Source of the DNA: Pseudovibrio japonicus
GTDB lineage: Bacteria; Pseudomonadota; Alphaproteobacteria; Rhizobiales; Stappiaceae
Reading direction: 5' to 3'
Assembly: GCF_014651595.1 (NCBI RefSeq)
Contig: NZ_BMXE01000001.1
Coordinates: 248,001 to 312,000 of the forward strand
DNA: 64,000 nucleotides
The notes beneath the pieces were generated by a model. The model saw only the letters and a list, made by a program, of their open reading frames with translations, made no database searches and was not told the origin of the DNA. The number at the start of each line of letters is the position of its first letter. Position 1 is the stretch's first letter. The translations under genes were made by a program, and so were the position numbers. This document shows, piece after piece, positions 20,446 to 30,032 of the stretch.

Positions 20446-21177
20446 ATGCCCTTCTCCCCTCAACGGATCGCCGTTTTTGGCGCAAGCGGTGCGATTGGCA
20501 CTGCTTTTGTGCATGAGTGTCTTGATCGCTTTGAGACGGCAAAAGTGTTTTGCTTTGCCCGCTCTCCAGACCGTATTCCTGTCCACGATCGGGTTGAGAG
20601 CCATGACTTGTCCTTAAATGATCTGGAGGGGCTCAAGGCCAGAGCGGAGGCGCTTAAAGCTAGCGGCGGGCTTGATCTGATCTTTGTCGCGACGGGACAG
20701 CTGCACAGTCCGACGGCCAAGCCGGAAAAAACCATACGCTCCCTTTCAATCAGCGGGATGGAAGAGACGTTTCATACGAATACAGTCTTGCCTGCAATGA
20801 TCATGAAATATTTCCTGCCACTTTTACCAAAGCAGCAAAAGGGCGTTTTTGCCGCTATCTCCGCTCGGGTTGGCAGCATTTCTGATAATTCTCTGGGTGG
20901 CTGGTACTCGTACCGTGCATCAAAAGCCGCGCTGAACATGCTCATCCGCTGCGCGGCGATTGAATTGCAACGTACCCATCAGAACTCTGTGGTGATTGGG
21001 GTTCACCCTGGTACGGTGGACAGTGAGCTGTCCAAACCGTTTCAACGGGGTCTTCCAGAGGGGCAATTGATGCGGCCAGTTAAATCAGCGGCACTGTTGC
21101 TGGATGTGATCAACAAGGTGGATCAGTCCCAGACAGGCAGGTGTTTTGCCTATGACGGGACCGAGATTGCACCTTGA
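20446..21177 (+). CDS. Short-chain dehydrogenase/reductase (C-factor-like)
   Basis: 243 residues, classical SDR length. Rossmann nucleotide motif GASGAIG at 12-18, NAG-equivalent region FVATGQL, and catalytic Y156xxxK160 in WYSYRASKAAL, with Ser in the ISARVGSIS block. The sequence type is near CsgA/C-factor-like SDRs; the substrate is unknown. AAGG lies about 8 bases before the ATG. Its stop is 6 bp from the convergent stop of the DUF2817 gene. Confidence 0.85.
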   Translation: MPFSPQRIAVFGASGAIGTAFVHECLDRFETAKVFCFARSPDRIPVHDRVESHDLSLNDLEGLKARAEALKASGGLDLIFVATGQLHSPTAKPEKTIRSLSISGMEETFHTNTVLPAMIMKYFLPLLPKQQKGVFAAISARVGSISDNSLGGWYSYRASKAALNMLIRCAAIELQRTHQNSVVIGVHPGTVDSELSKPFQRGLPEGQLMRPVKSAALLLDVINKVDQSQTGRCFAYDGTEIAP

Positions 21178-21183
21178 GGCTTA

Positions 21184-22215
21184 TCAGGCGTCGGCTTTGA
21201 CGTTGATGACGTATCTTTCAAAGACATCGCGGCTTTGAGTGAGCAGTGCCTCGCACCATTCAGGCGTATTAACAAAGAGCGCGTCTTTGAGCTGTTGGCG
21301 GATTTGCGCGGCAAGTTCCGGCGCGACGGTCTCGCGGTTGCGTTTGAGCCAGTTATCACGGCGATGGGCGTCCAGCACCTGATCAAACGGAATAGTCCCA
21401 AACTCAAGGATCAGTTTTGTCGGTGTGTGCTCAAGATCAAGAACATCCAACGTATCGCACATAAAGCCACCGATCAGGCTCCACTCAACATCTTCGCCTG
21501 GCTTTGAGCTCAGGTCCATCACTTCGCAAAAGCCAGCAGGCCCGACGCCGGTGTGCAAGTCGATGATGGTGGCGCGTTTTGCCCCTTGCCCGTGGCAGAC
21601 AATCACCTGTTTTAGCGTTTTCGTGGACCATGAGGTTTCGTTGCCGCCATAAAACAATCCCATGGGTACAGAATACTGCCCCTTGAGGACCTTTTGGGTC
21701 AGCGCCCCTGCCCCGTTCTTATCGGTGTAGGCTTTGATTGCAGCGTTGGCGGTGTCCCATTCTTGTCCGGTGATCTGGGGCGCACAAATGGCGGCGTGGA
21801 GTTCCTCGTAATCCGGGTTTTGCGGCAGCTCGCCCTCAAAGCTGATGGAGTTGCGGTTGTTGTCGACGTTGTTCTCATCTGTTCGCGTGAAAATCGCGCA
21901 GCCTGCCGGATTGACGGCGTGCACCCAGATCACCTTGGTGTTGTCAGGCACACGATCCACATAACGCTGCATCAAGTCCAACTGGATACCGGAGCCAGCC
22001 GTCAGCTCCGTGCCGTGGACACCGGAGGTTACGAAGACCACATGTTCGCTGTCCGGATTGCCTTGCCGAGCCACGGTCATCTGAACCGGGCCTTCATCAC
22101 TCCAGAAAGTTGGGTGAGGCATGACTTCCGTCTCAAATCCAAGGCGACTGGCCAGATCGACAAAGCGCTGTTGAGCTTGGAAATAGTCCTCGGAGAAAAT
22201 GGGGTTTGCAGGCAT
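21184..22215 (-). CDS. DUF2817 family M14-like metallopeptidase/deacylase
   Basis: 343 residues. The zinc-carboxypeptidase/aspartoacylase fold is suggested by GVHGTE (zinc-binding His and Glu) near residue 70 and a third His in IDLHTGVGP near 220, with a conserved VNPAGC segment between. DUF2817 proteins are thought to hydrolyse amide bonds, substrate not known. No signal peptide, so cytoplasmic. Start ATG at 22215. Divergent from the nucleoside hydrolase gene with a 215-bp intergenic region. Confidence 0.8.
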   Translation of the reverse strand: MPANPIFSEDYFQAQQRFVDLASRLGFETEVMPHPTFWSDEGPVQMTVARQGNPDSEHVVFVTSGVHGTELTAGSGIQLDLMQRYVDRVPDNTKVIWVHAVNPAGCAIFTRTDENNVDNNRNSISFEGELPQNPDYEELHAAICAPQITGQEWDTANAAIKAYTDKNGAGALTQKVLKGQYSVPMGLFYGGNETSWSTKTLKQVIVCHGQGAKRATIIDLHTGVGPAGFCEVMDLSSKPGEDVEWSLIGGFMCDTLDVLDLEHTPTKLILEFGTIPFDQVLDAHRRDNWLKRNRETVAPELAAQIRQQLKDALFVNTPEWCEALLTQSRDVFERYVINVKADA

Positions 22216-22430
22216 TTCGTACTCTTCAAAAAAAGGATGAGACTGTGATATATTGGCAAGGCATATTACACAAGTAATTGACCTAGCAAGAATAATTTAG
22301 TCTGTTATTCCTTATCGCCTTTTCTCGCGGCACGCGCAAGTTTCCAGACTCGTGCGATGGTGCATCTTCAAATCAGGCTGCCGCTGCGCCTTCACCGTGT
22401 TAGCAGCGACTGACTTCCCGGGAGCAAATA

Positions 22431-23387
22431 ATGAAAAGAAAACTGATACTAGACGTGGACACCGGCACCGATGATGCTGTTGCCATTATGCTGGCTGCTT
22501 TGCATGAAGATTTGGACCTGGTTGGCATCACCACGGTGAACGGGAATGCTGAAGTGCATTATTGCACAGATAATTCATTGCGTGTGCTCGACTGGATCGG
22601 CAAGCCAGAAATTCCGGTTCATGAGGGCTGTTTCAAGCCGCTGGTGCGGAACGACTTTCCCGTGCCACGCTCCAAGGGTGATCTGACCGAGAAGATCCAC
22701 GGCAAGCACCTGCCCTTGCCTGAGACATCCTTGAAAGCACAGGAACAACACGCGATTGAGTATCTGGTTGAGACGTACCGCAACACGACCGATCCGATCA
22801 CACTGGTTCCAACTGCACCGCTGACCAACATTGCGGCTGCCCTTGCTGTTGAGCCGAAACTGGTGGACCTTATTCCGGAAGTGGTGATCATGGGTGGTGG
22901 CCATGATGTTGGCAATATTACGCCTTCAGCCGAGTTCAACATCTGGGCCGATCCAGAAGCCGCTCACGCTGTCTTTAATGCTGGCTTTGAAAAACTGACG
23001 CTGGTTCCATTGGATGCCACTCACAAGGCGTTAATCACTGCAACGCAATGCCGTCAGTTTCAACAGCTGGGCACGCCTGCCGGCACAGCTATGGCAGATT
23101 GCACGGCGCACCGCATCGGCGTTCATGACAAAATCCAGCGAATGGATATCGAGCATAGTGCGCCTGTTCATGACGCTGTATGTGTAGCCTATCTCATTCA
23201 GCCAGAGGTGATTACACTTGAAAGGTATCCCGTCGACATTGAAACCCAGGGGGCGCTGACGGTTGGCCGGACGGTCGTCGACAAGGCCCATCGTGGCACC
23301 AGACCAGACAATTGCAATGTGGCGTTTGATGCAAATGCAGCGCTATTCGTTGACATCATGATGAAGACGTTCGCCAAGACTGCCTAG
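22431..23387 (+). CDS. Inosine-uridine preferring nucleoside hydrolase family protein
   Basis: Splits ribonucleosides into base and ribose for salvage; cytoplasmic. 318 residues, typical length. The Ca-binding N-terminal motif DVDTGTDDA (8-16), VNGNAEV loop, LVPTAPLTNIAAAL, MGGGHDVGN and the catalytic-type His in APVHDAVCVAYL are all visible. GGGAG lies 7 bases before the ATG. With the DUF2817 enzyme it may form a small catabolic locus, but only by position. Confidence 0.92.
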   Translation: MKRKLILDVDTGTDDAVAIMLAALHEDLDLVGITTVNGNAEVHYCTDNSLRVLDWIGKPEIPVHEGCFKPLVRNDFPVPRSKGDLTEKIHGKHLPLPETSLKAQEQHAIEYLVETYRNTTDPITLVPTAPLTNIAAALAVEPKLVDLIPEVVIMGGGHDVGNITPSAEFNIWADPEAAHAVFNAGFEKLTLVPLDATHKALITATQCRQFQQLGTPAGTAMADCTAHRIGVHDKIQRMDIEHSAPVHDAVCVAYLIQPEVITLERYPVDIETQGALTVGRTVVDKAHRGTRPDNCNVAFDANAALFVDIMMKTFAKTA

Positions 23388-23436
23388 GCCTTCGAGCGCC
23401 GGTGGTCTCTCGCCCTCGGCGCTTATTCATGTGTGG

Positions 23437-23784
23437 TTATTTTGTGAAGGCCGCTTGCTTGACATTACCCAGCAGCCAGCGGGTTCCAAACTGGTCTATG
23501 GCGACGCAGCTGGCAGCTGTATCTGATCCGAACATCAGGCATTTCACTTTAACTGCGGTGGCAAGCTGCCTGCGCAGAGAATAGTGACTTTCGGCAGGCC
23601 ACATGAGGCCGACGCGCGCGATGCCGTGCGGGTGGTATATATTAAGTTGCCGCTTATCAATAACTTCCGCCCGGCCAGTCACTTCTGTCAGGCGCGGTAT
23701 ACCCAGCGCCTTGTTTGCCACAGCCGGTGTCAGCATTGTTGTCAGGCTGGCGAGCATCAGTGCTAAATGCCTGAGTGAGCGCAT
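23437..23784 (-). CDS. Small exported protein resembling a degenerate staphylococcal-nuclease-like fold
   Basis: 115 residues with a strong ribosome site (AAGGGGGG, 5-6 bases before the ATG). Signal peptide MRSLRHLALMLASLTTMLTP with a likely cleavage after AVA. The rest echoes SNase-like exported proteins: VTGRAEVIDKRQLNIY in place of the usual VIDGDTLxI, HGIARVGL in place of the usual IRLxGIDAPE, and CVAIDQFGTRWLLGNV in place of DRYGRxVAxC. The acidic and Arg catalytic positions seem lost, so nuclease activity is unlikely. The homology is my reading of patterns, not a search result. Confidence 0.65.
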   Translation of the reverse strand: MRSLRHLALMLASLTTMLTPAVANKALGIPRLTEVTGRAEVIDKRQLNIYHPHGIARVGLMWPAESHYSLRRQLATAVKVKCLMFGSDTAASCVAIDQFGTRWLLGNVKQAAFTK

Positions 23785-24024
23785 ATCTTCCCCCCTTCAT
23801 CACACCTAAAATCCCACCAAGGAAAGTTCAGTTTACCATAAGAAAGGCGCATTCAATGCGCTTTATTATCTTCCTGTGGTATTTGAGGGGGAACCTGGAG
23901 CGATCTGGCCCAACTCTTAAGCAGCCCTTACCTCCAATTTTATCATTTGGTTTTGAAGGGAAATCAGGTTTTTAGCTTAAACTACGCTCCGGAATTCTCA
24001 CCCGAAAGGTTGGAGATTGAGTCG

Positions 24025-24372
24025 ATGCTTCGCTCCACTGTGCATCAGCTGTTCGATCAGGTTGTCTCCTGCGAGCAGTTTCTTGAAAATTGCGGAGAGC
24101 AGATGTGGCGTGACAAACTGTGCCAGACCCGTGTGGTTGATGCTGCCGGAAATGAAGCGCTGGATCTGGATCTCCTGCTCTCGTACTTTTCTCAGAGTGA
24201 GGCATTTTTTGATCTGGAGCTTTCGAAAGTGCACGGCCACCGTGTTGATGAATCCACGGAAGCTGGAGCGAACTCCCATCTGGTTAGTTTACGCCTTGAC
24301 ATCTATTACCTTGCACAAAAATGCCGAGACGAAAACAACGCAAGCATTGTGATCATCTCGGCATACCCTTAG
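24025..24372 (+). CDS. Unrecognised small cytoplasmic protein
   Basis: 115 residues from the ATG at 24025, with GGAG 9-12 bases upstream; the frame continues back to a TTG at 23947, which would add 26 residues. The composition is Glu/Leu/Asp-rich and looks soluble and helical, with no signal or membrane segment. Three cysteines are present (SCEQ, ENCGE, KLCQT) plus a late QKCRDE, too scattered for an obvious metal site. It is convergent with the RND permease gene, 6 bp between stops, with no terminator visible in the gap. Confidence 0.55.
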   Translation: MLRSTVHQLFDQVVSCEQFLENCGEQMWRDKLCQTRVVDAAGNEALDLDLLLSYFSQSEAFFDLELSKVHGHRVDESTEAGANSHLVSLRLDIYYLAQKCRDENNASIVIISAYP

Positions 24373-24378
24373 CGGATT

Positions 24379-27300
24379 TTACTCTGCCGGTGTCTGGCTC
24401 TGGCTCGTGCCCAGCGCATGATCAAGTTCAGAATGAAGCTTGTCTTCAGCGGCCTTACGCGGCTTCGTGTAGCGCATCAGTAGCAGATATGCTGCAGGCG
24501 TCACGAACAGCGTGGAGAGTGTTGCAAAGCCCAGACCGCCAACAATCACCCAGCCCATCTCGATACGCGCTTCAGCACCTGCACCGAAAGCCATGACCAG
24601 CGGAACACCGCCAAGCACCGTGGAGACCACAGTCATGACAACAGGGCGGAAGCGGACGAGGCAGGCATCATGCACAGCCTCAAACACGGTGCGCCCTTCT
24701 TCGCGCAGCGCGTTGGCAAACTCGACGATGAGAATGCCGTTCTTCGCCATCAGCCCGACGAGCAGAATGATCCCAATCTGGGAGTAGATGTTGATCGAAC
24801 CTCCTGTCAGACCAATCGAGATAATCGCCGCTGCAATCCCGAATGGAACTGTGCAGAGAATGACAAGAGCACTCATGAAGCTCTCGAACTGCGCGGAAAG
24901 TACCAGGAAGACGACAAGGATTGCAAAGAGGAAGGTCATGTAGACGTTGGAGGTCGTGCTTTCCAGTACGGCTGCCTCACTCAGCAATGTGACATTGTTT
25001 CCTTCAGGCAGAACCTCCGCGGCCACTTCCCTCATGTCGGAAATTGCCTGACCAAGGTCATAGCCGTCATTGAGAGAGATGGTGACCGGAACGGCCCGCT
25101 GCTGCTCTTCGCGTGTCAGGTTTGGCGCCACGCCTTCTTCCTCGATGGAAACGATGGAAGACATTGGCAGCATGGTGCCGTCACTGGTCTTGAGGAAGAT
25201 GTTTTCCAGATCGCGGGTCGAGCGCATTGGCAGACCGCCCGCTTCCATGACCATTGGAATACCGGTATCCTCAACAAACAGATCAGCAACAGAGGAACCA
25301 TCCAGCAGCATACGCAGGTTGGAGGCGATGCGGTCAGACGACAGACCCAAATCGTTTGCGCGCTCCCGATCGACACTCACTAACAGCTGTGGCTGTGTGG
25401 TCTCATAGGAAACGGATGCGGACCCGACCTGATCGCCATGGCGAGCCTGCATTTCTTCGACGATCCTATCTGCACTTTCAGCCAGCTGGTCGTAGTCGGT
25501 GCCGGTTACCGCGAAGCGCAAACCCTGCCCCGCGCCGCGAATACCAAGTGTATTTGGCTGTCTTACGCGAACTTCAAGACCAGGGATCCGGGAGGCACTG
25601 CGCTGTAATTCACGCACGATCTCCTGCTGAGAGCGATCGCGTTCTGACCAGTCCTTCAGAGACATGACGAGGAAACCACGGTTGACCTGTCCGCCCATAC
25701 CGACGAGGCTCAAAACACTGTGTGCTTCGCCACTATCAACGTATGGCCGAGCCATCGATTCCAGCTCACTTACTTTGCCAGCAGTATATTCCAAGCTCGC
25801 CCCTTGTGGTGTGGAACCGATCATGACGATAGTACCCCGATCCTCGGTTGGAGTAAGCTCCTGCGGCAGGAAGGCATACTGGGAGGCGCCATAGACAACA
25901 AAGAGGGTAGCAACGCCCAACAGAAGCATCGGGCGGCGCAGTGTCCAGTCCAATGCCTGAGAATAGGCGCGTTCGATCGCAGACCCCATTTTGGTAATGG
26001 CAAGCCATGCACGAGAGGGTTTGTGGGTGTCCTCATAGTTCTTAACACGTAGCAGACGTGAGGCCATCATAGGCGCGAGTGTCAGCGCAACAAACGAGGA
26101 CAGCATAACGCAGATTGCAAGCACAAAGCCGAACTCGGAGAACAGCTTGCCCACGCTGCCGGGCAGGAATGAAATTGGGATGAAGACCGCGGCCAGTGTG
26201 GCTGTGGTTGTGATGACGGCGAAGAAGACCTCACGGGTACCCAGGATCGCCGCGGCACGCGGCCCCTGCCCCTTTTGAACGCGCTTGGAGATGTTCTCCA
26301 GCACAACAATAGCGTCATCTACGACCATGCCGGTTGCCAGCAACAAGGCGAGCAATGTCAGCACGTTTGCTGAGAAGCCTGCCAACCAAATCCCAACCAA
26401 TGCGCCGACCAAAGCCACCGGCACGGTCACCGCTGGAATGAGCGTGACACGAATAGACCCGAGAAACAGCAGCATCACGCCGATGACAATGCTGGTGGAG
26501 AGAAAGAGCGAGAACACCACTTCCTCAATCGCACCGCCAATAAAGATAGCGTCATCACTGCTGATATTGATTGCAATATCCGCTGGCAACTGTTCCTGCA
26601 TGCGCTCGATTTCAGCGCGTACTTTGTTTGAGACATCAATCGTATTGGAGTTTGCCGCAAGGATAACACCCATACCAACAGCGCTTTTGCCGTTATAGAA
26701 TGCGCTAGATGACGCGCGTTCCGGGCCGTAGCTTACGAAGGCGACGTCACGAATTCGCGTGGTGTCGTTGAGCTTTACCATGCCGATCTGTTCGGCGGTT
26801 TCCACGTCAGAGTTTGCACGAACAAAAAGCTCCTGAGCGCCGGTTTCCAATGAGCCGCCAGAGGTATCGAGGGCCAATTCTTGTAAAACAGAGCGCAGGT
26901 CGTCAGGGATCAGTCCGCGCGATGACATGGCTGGAACGTCAATGGCAATCCTGAAAACTGGCGTTTGGGAGCCGTACAATTCAACGCTGGCAATGCCGGG
27001 TACGGATGTAATGCGATCAACAATCTCGTCATCAACGTACTTGCTCAACTCTTCGATGCGCAGCTCATCGGAGGTCACCACAAGCCGCATGACCGGGTCA
27101 GCATCTGCATCAGCCTTCACGACCATAGGCGTGTCGACGTCTTCAGGAAGGAATTCTACTGCTCCGCCGACAGCATCACGAATGTCATTGGCCGCTTCAC
27201 TCACGTCCACACTGTCATCAAACTCAACAGTAATGCGGCTGTTGCCGTATTTGGAGGAGGATGAGATGGATTCAATGCCGGATGTGCGGGAGATTGCCTT

Positions 27301-27543
27301 TTCCAGCACACTCGTCAGTTCAGCATCTGTTACTTCCGGTGGTGCACCAGAATATGTGGTTGTCACAGTTACGACAGGTCGGTCAACGTTGGGCATTTCG
27401 CGCACTTCAACGCCAAGCATCGCTGCGATACCTGCAACAATAATGAGAAGGTTGAGGGTGATCGCCAGCACCGGACGGCGCACGCAAAGCGCATAAAGTC
27501 CGCTTAAGTGACTTTCCCGCTCAGAGTTTTTATCGTCTTTCAT
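24379..27543 (-). CDS. RND multidrug efflux permease (HAE1/AcrB type)
   Basis: Inner-membrane proton-driven pump subunit of a tripartite exporter. 1054 residues, standard size, with 12 membrane segments in the 1+5+1+5 layout and two large periplasmic loops. The proton-relay acids are present as GMVVDDAIVVLEN (D409, D410) and the TM10 Lys in GLMAKNGILIVEF (K934), so it should be active. Ribosome site AAAGGTG before the ATG. Transcribed with the adaptor gene 23 bp upstream; no outer-membrane channel gene is in the window, so it must use one encoded elsewhere. Confidence 0.95.
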   Translation of the reverse strand: MKDDKNSERESHLSGLYALCVRRPVLAITLNLLIIVAGIAAMLGVEVREMPNVDRPVVTVTTTYSGAPPEVTDAELTSVLEKAISRTSGIESISSSSKYGNSRITVEFDDSVDVSEAANDIRDAVGGAVEFLPEDVDTPMVVKADADADPVMRLVVTSDELRIEELSKYVDDEIVDRITSVPGIASVELYGSQTPVFRIAIDVPAMSSRGLIPDDLRSVLQELALDTSGGSLETGAQELFVRANSDVETAEQIGMVKLNDTTRIRDVAFVSYGPERASSSAFYNGKSAVGMGVILAANSNTIDVSNKVRAEIERMQEQLPADIAINISSDDAIFIGGAIEEVVFSLFLSTSIVIGVMLLFLGSIRVTLIPAVTVPVALVGALVGIWLAGFSANVLTLLALLLATGMVVDDAIVVLENISKRVQKGQGPRAAAILGTREVFFAVITTTATLAAVFIPISFLPGSVGKLFSEFGFVLAICVMLSSFVALTLAPMMASRLLRVKNYEDTHKPSRAWLAITKMGSAIERAYSQALDWTLRRPMLLLGVATLFVVYGASQYAFLPQELTPTEDRGTIVMIGSTPQGASLEYTAGKVSELESMARPYVDSGEAHSVLSLVGMGGQVNRGFLVMSLKDWSERDRSQQEIVRELQRSASRIPGLEVRVRQPNTLGIRGAGQGLRFAVTGTDYDQLAESADRIVEEMQARHGDQVGSASVSYETTQPQLLVSVDRERANDLGLSSDRIASNLRMLLDGSSVADLFVEDTGIPMVMEAGGLPMRSTRDLENIFLKTSDGTMLPMSSIVSIEEEGVAPNLTREEQQRAVPVTISLNDGYDLGQAISDMREVAAEVLPEGNNVTLLSEAAVLESTTSNVYMTFLFAILVVFLVLSAQFESFMSALVILCTVPFGIAAAIISIGLTGGSINIYSQIGIILLVGLMAKNGILIVEFANALREEGRTVFEAVHDACLVRFRPVVMTVVSTVLGGVPLVMAFGAGAEARIEMGWVIVGGLGFATLSTLFVTPAAYLLLMRYTKPRKAAEDKLHSELDHALGTSQSQTPAE

Positions 27544-27566
27544 AGAAACACCTTTGGGTCAGTCAA

Positions 27567-28955
27567 TCAGGAGCTGGAGCGTTCGGCATCGTCACGCGAT
27601 ATGCCGGAGCGAGGACCGGAGCTTTGCACCGGTTCAACCTGCGGGTTTTGGTCGGCCTCAGCCTCTACCGGGTTGCTCCTGCCCTGCCCGCGGCCCTGTC
27701 CTCGTTGCTCTCCTGCAGCCTCACCTTCAGCGCCTTCCGTATGGCTGATCATCGGCTGATCGGTATCTTCGGGGAAAACCAATGCAAAGCCCGGCTCAGG
27801 GGAAAGCTGAAGTTTGGTTCCCTCGCGCAGATCCCGGGTGGTTTCCGTGATGACGATATCACCGTGCTCAATTTCACCTTCAACCAGGACCCGATCAGCA
27901 CTTCTTTCAATGACCATGACGTCAGTCCGCTCTGCCTGACCATCTACGGCAGTCCAGACATGCGGACCGGTCCGGTCCCACTTAAGCGCGATCGGCGGAA
28001 TGGAGGGCCATTCTTCGCCTTCCAGCTGTACGCGGGCATCAAACGCGATACCTGAGCGGAGCAGGTCATCGGGATTTGCAACGGTTGCCTGTACTTTAAG
28101 GGTACGGGAGTCTGAGTTGACGCGGTTTTCCATGGCCGTCAGCTCACCGCTGAAGACCTGACCGGGCATAGCTTCGGTACGCAGTTCAACCTTATCACCA
28201 CGCTTTACCTTATTGGCAAACCGCTCCGGCACAACAAATTCCACTAGAATGCTGGAACGGTCATCCAGCCCAGTAATACGGGAAGACTGAGTGACATAAT
28301 CACCAACCTCCACGTCCATAATGCCAAGAACACCATCAAACGGTGCCTTCACCAAGCGGCGGTCCAGTTCAATATTGGCTTTATCAAGATCAAGGCGAGC
28401 CTGATTTGTTGCCAACACTGCATTTTGCATCTGAACAGTGGAGATCGTTTGGGAGCTCATGAGCTGTTCGTAACGCTCAACCTGATCTTCAGCATCCTTC
28501 AGTGCAAGCCTTGCACGGTCGACAGCCAACCGCTCTTCCACATCATCCAGACGCAGAACAACATCTCCCGCAGCGACGCGGGTCCCAGCGGTGAAAGGCA
28601 GCTCCTGAACGCGCCCTGAGCTTTCCGGGAACAGGTCAGTCATTTTGGCGGCCCGTCCGGTGCCAATGGCCCGAACGAACGTGTCCGTTACGCCTGTGGT
28701 GACATTTCTGGCGCGGGCCAGAATTTCCTGATTGCCACCAAATCCACGATTTCCGCCGCCACGTGCGCCGGGTTGCCTTGTAGCGTTGCCTTTGACAGCA
28801 ACTTCAGCCGTATCGGCAGGCCAGAGCGTTAATCCAAGTGATGCGAGGACCGGGACCGGCTCTGCGAACAGCACCGGTTTACCAATATATAATCCTGCCA
28901 CACCAATTGTAACGGCGATCAGGCCAGCTTTTACAGCCTGTTTAGAACGGGACAT
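27567..28955 (-). CDS. RND periplasmic adaptor (HlyD/AcrA family)
   Basis: Membrane fusion protein that links the permease to an outer-membrane channel. About 462 residues. N-terminal signal anchor (VKAGLIAVTIGVAGLYIG), unusual Gly/Arg/Asn-rich stretch (QPGARGGGNRGFGGN) before the core, then the lipoyl-like half-motifs (TGRAAKMTDLFPESSGRVQELPF ... VKAPFDGVLGIMDVEVGDYV) flanking an alpha-hairpin, a beta-barrel domain, and a Glu/Gly/Gln-rich C-terminal tail. The start could be this ATG or the GTG two codons earlier, both served by AGGAG. First gene of the operon. Confidence 0.92.
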   Translation of the reverse strand: MSRSKQAVKAGLIAVTIGVAGLYIGKPVLFAEPVPVLASLGLTLWPADTAEVAVKGNATRQPGARGGGNRGFGGNQEILARARNVTTGVTDTFVRAIGTGRAAKMTDLFPESSGRVQELPFTAGTRVAAGDVVLRLDDVEERLAVDRARLALKDAEDQVERYEQLMSSQTISTVQMQNAVLATNQARLDLDKANIELDRRLVKAPFDGVLGIMDVEVGDYVTQSSRITGLDDRSSILVEFVVPERFANKVKRGDKVELRTEAMPGQVFSGELTAMENRVNSDSRTLKVQATVANPDDLLRSGIAFDARVQLEGEEWPSIPPIALKWDRTGPHVWTAVDGQAERTDVMVIERSADRVLVEGEIEHGDIVITETTRDLREGTKLQLSPEPGFALVFPEDTDQPMISHTEGAEGEAAGEQRGQGRGQGRSNPVEAEADQNPQVEPVQSSGPRSGISRDDAERSSS

Positions 28956-29052
28956 AAACACCCAACTCCTACAAGATTTCGCATTACTTCCGGCTCGTTG
29001 GGCCCACTGTATCAGGGAAGGGCCTCATGGCGGTATCAAGTATGCTTGAAAG

Positions 29053-29073
29053 AACACTTTAGTTGAGAGTGTT
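29053..29073. promoter_or_regulatory. Operator-like inverted repeat upstream of the first RND operon
   Basis: AACACTTT and AGAGTGTT form 8-bp arms with one mismatch around a 5-base spacer, about 100 bp before the adaptor start. Suggests a dimeric repressor site; no regulator gene is adjacent. Confidence 0.35.
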
Positions 29074-29203
29074 TTACATTGCTTTTGTGAGACGTGCGCA
29101 TTTTGATGCGAACAAAAAAGTAATCGTCTTGTCGAAACTGGCGGTTTGGTACAGTCTGTTACATTTTTTTCGCCAGCCTTGCCTTACCTAAAGGCAAACA
29201 CAC

Positions 29204-29233
29204 AAAAGGCCTGACAGTATTATCAGGCCTTTT
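29204..29233. terminator. Terminator after the L,D-transpeptidase gene
   Basis: Perfect 11-bp stem AAAAGGCCTGA/TCAGGCCTTTT with an 8-base loop; the A/T ends give a T-tract in both directions. 26 bp past the minus-strand stop at 29259. Confidence 0.85.
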
Positions 29234-29258
29234 GGTCGTTTCCGCAACAGCTGTTTAG

Positions 29259-30032
29259 CTAGATGCCAATCACTTCTACCGGGTTGCTGGCATGGCGTAC
29301 AACCACGCGAGAACCGTCTGGTACGCGATTATACAGGTCAATGGCGTCCTGATTAAGCAGGCGGATACAGCCGCTTGATACGTTCCGGCCGATTGACCAA
29401 TTCTCATTAGTCCCATGCAGGCGATACAAAGTATCCCTTCCGCCTTGGAACAGATAGAGCGCACGGGCGCCCAGCGGGTTGGACAGGCCCGGTTCCATAC
29501 CAGTGCGATATGGTTCCAGCTCTGGCTGACGAGCGATCATTTCCGCAGGCGGGGTCCATGTAGGCCACGCACGCTTGTACTGAACGACAGCATCACCATT
29601 CCAGTTGAAGCCTTCACGCCCGACACCGACGCCATAACGCATCGCTGTGCCGTCACCGCGCACCTGATACAGGAAGCGGTTGCCAGGATCGACTACGACC
29701 GTGCCGCCCTCTTCCGGGCCTGTGTAGTTTACGACCTGACGAAGATAGCGTCCGTCGGAGATTTCATCGAGGTTGACGGCCGGGATCGGGAATTGTTCTT
29801 CCGGCAACGCGGCATAAACGCTCCTATAGTAAGGGTCGTGACGAAGGTCAGCGCCCCGGCGCGGGGCAACAGGTGCTTGACCGGACGTCATTGGTCCGGG
29901 AGCAACACCATAACCGGCTGACTGACAGCCAGCCAAGGCAAGCGCTGCTGATCCGACCATAAACCCGCGTCTGGATAGTTTATTATCGCGACAAGACCGT
30001 GCCGTCTTGGCAGTTGCACTCAATAAGCTCAT
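29259..30032 (-). CDS. L,D-transpeptidase (YkuD), lipoprotein-type signal
   Basis: Periplasmic enzyme that forms 3-3 peptidoglycan cross-links or anchors proteins to the wall. About 258 residues from the ATG at 30032; the frame extends to 30080. The N-terminus has SRRGFMVGSAALALAGC, which combines a Tat-like twin Arg with a lipobox (LAGC). The YkuD domain carries the HGT motif (RLHGTNENWSIG) and the catalytic Cys (C222) in SSGCIRLLNQDAIDLY. The spacing and conserved residues indicate an active enzyme. Monocistronic, with its own terminator. Confidence 0.92.
   Translation of the reverse strand: MSLLSATAKTARSCRDNKLSRRGFMVGSAALALAGCQSAGYGVAPGPMTSGQAPVAPRRGADLRHDPYYRSVYAALPEEQFPIPAVNLDEISDGRYLRQVVNYTGPEEGGTVVVDPGNRFLYQVRGDGTAMRYGVGVGREGFNWNGDAVVQYKRAWPTWTPPAEMIARQPELEPYRTGMEPGLSNPLGARALYLFQGGRDTLYRLHGTNENWSIGRNVSSGCIRLLNQDAIDLYNRVPDGSRVVVRHASNPVEVIGI

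Noticed and set aside
20257-20604. 115-residue minus-strand frame ending in a GLEPGPTESESAV-like tail
   Set aside because: The tail is the antisense translation of the tRNA-Gln gene, a well-known false protein motif; the rest is antisense to the SDR start.
24670-25383. 237-residue plus-strand frame opposite the RND permease
   Set aside because: Antisense shadow rich in His, Gln and Arg; the permease on the other strand is complete.
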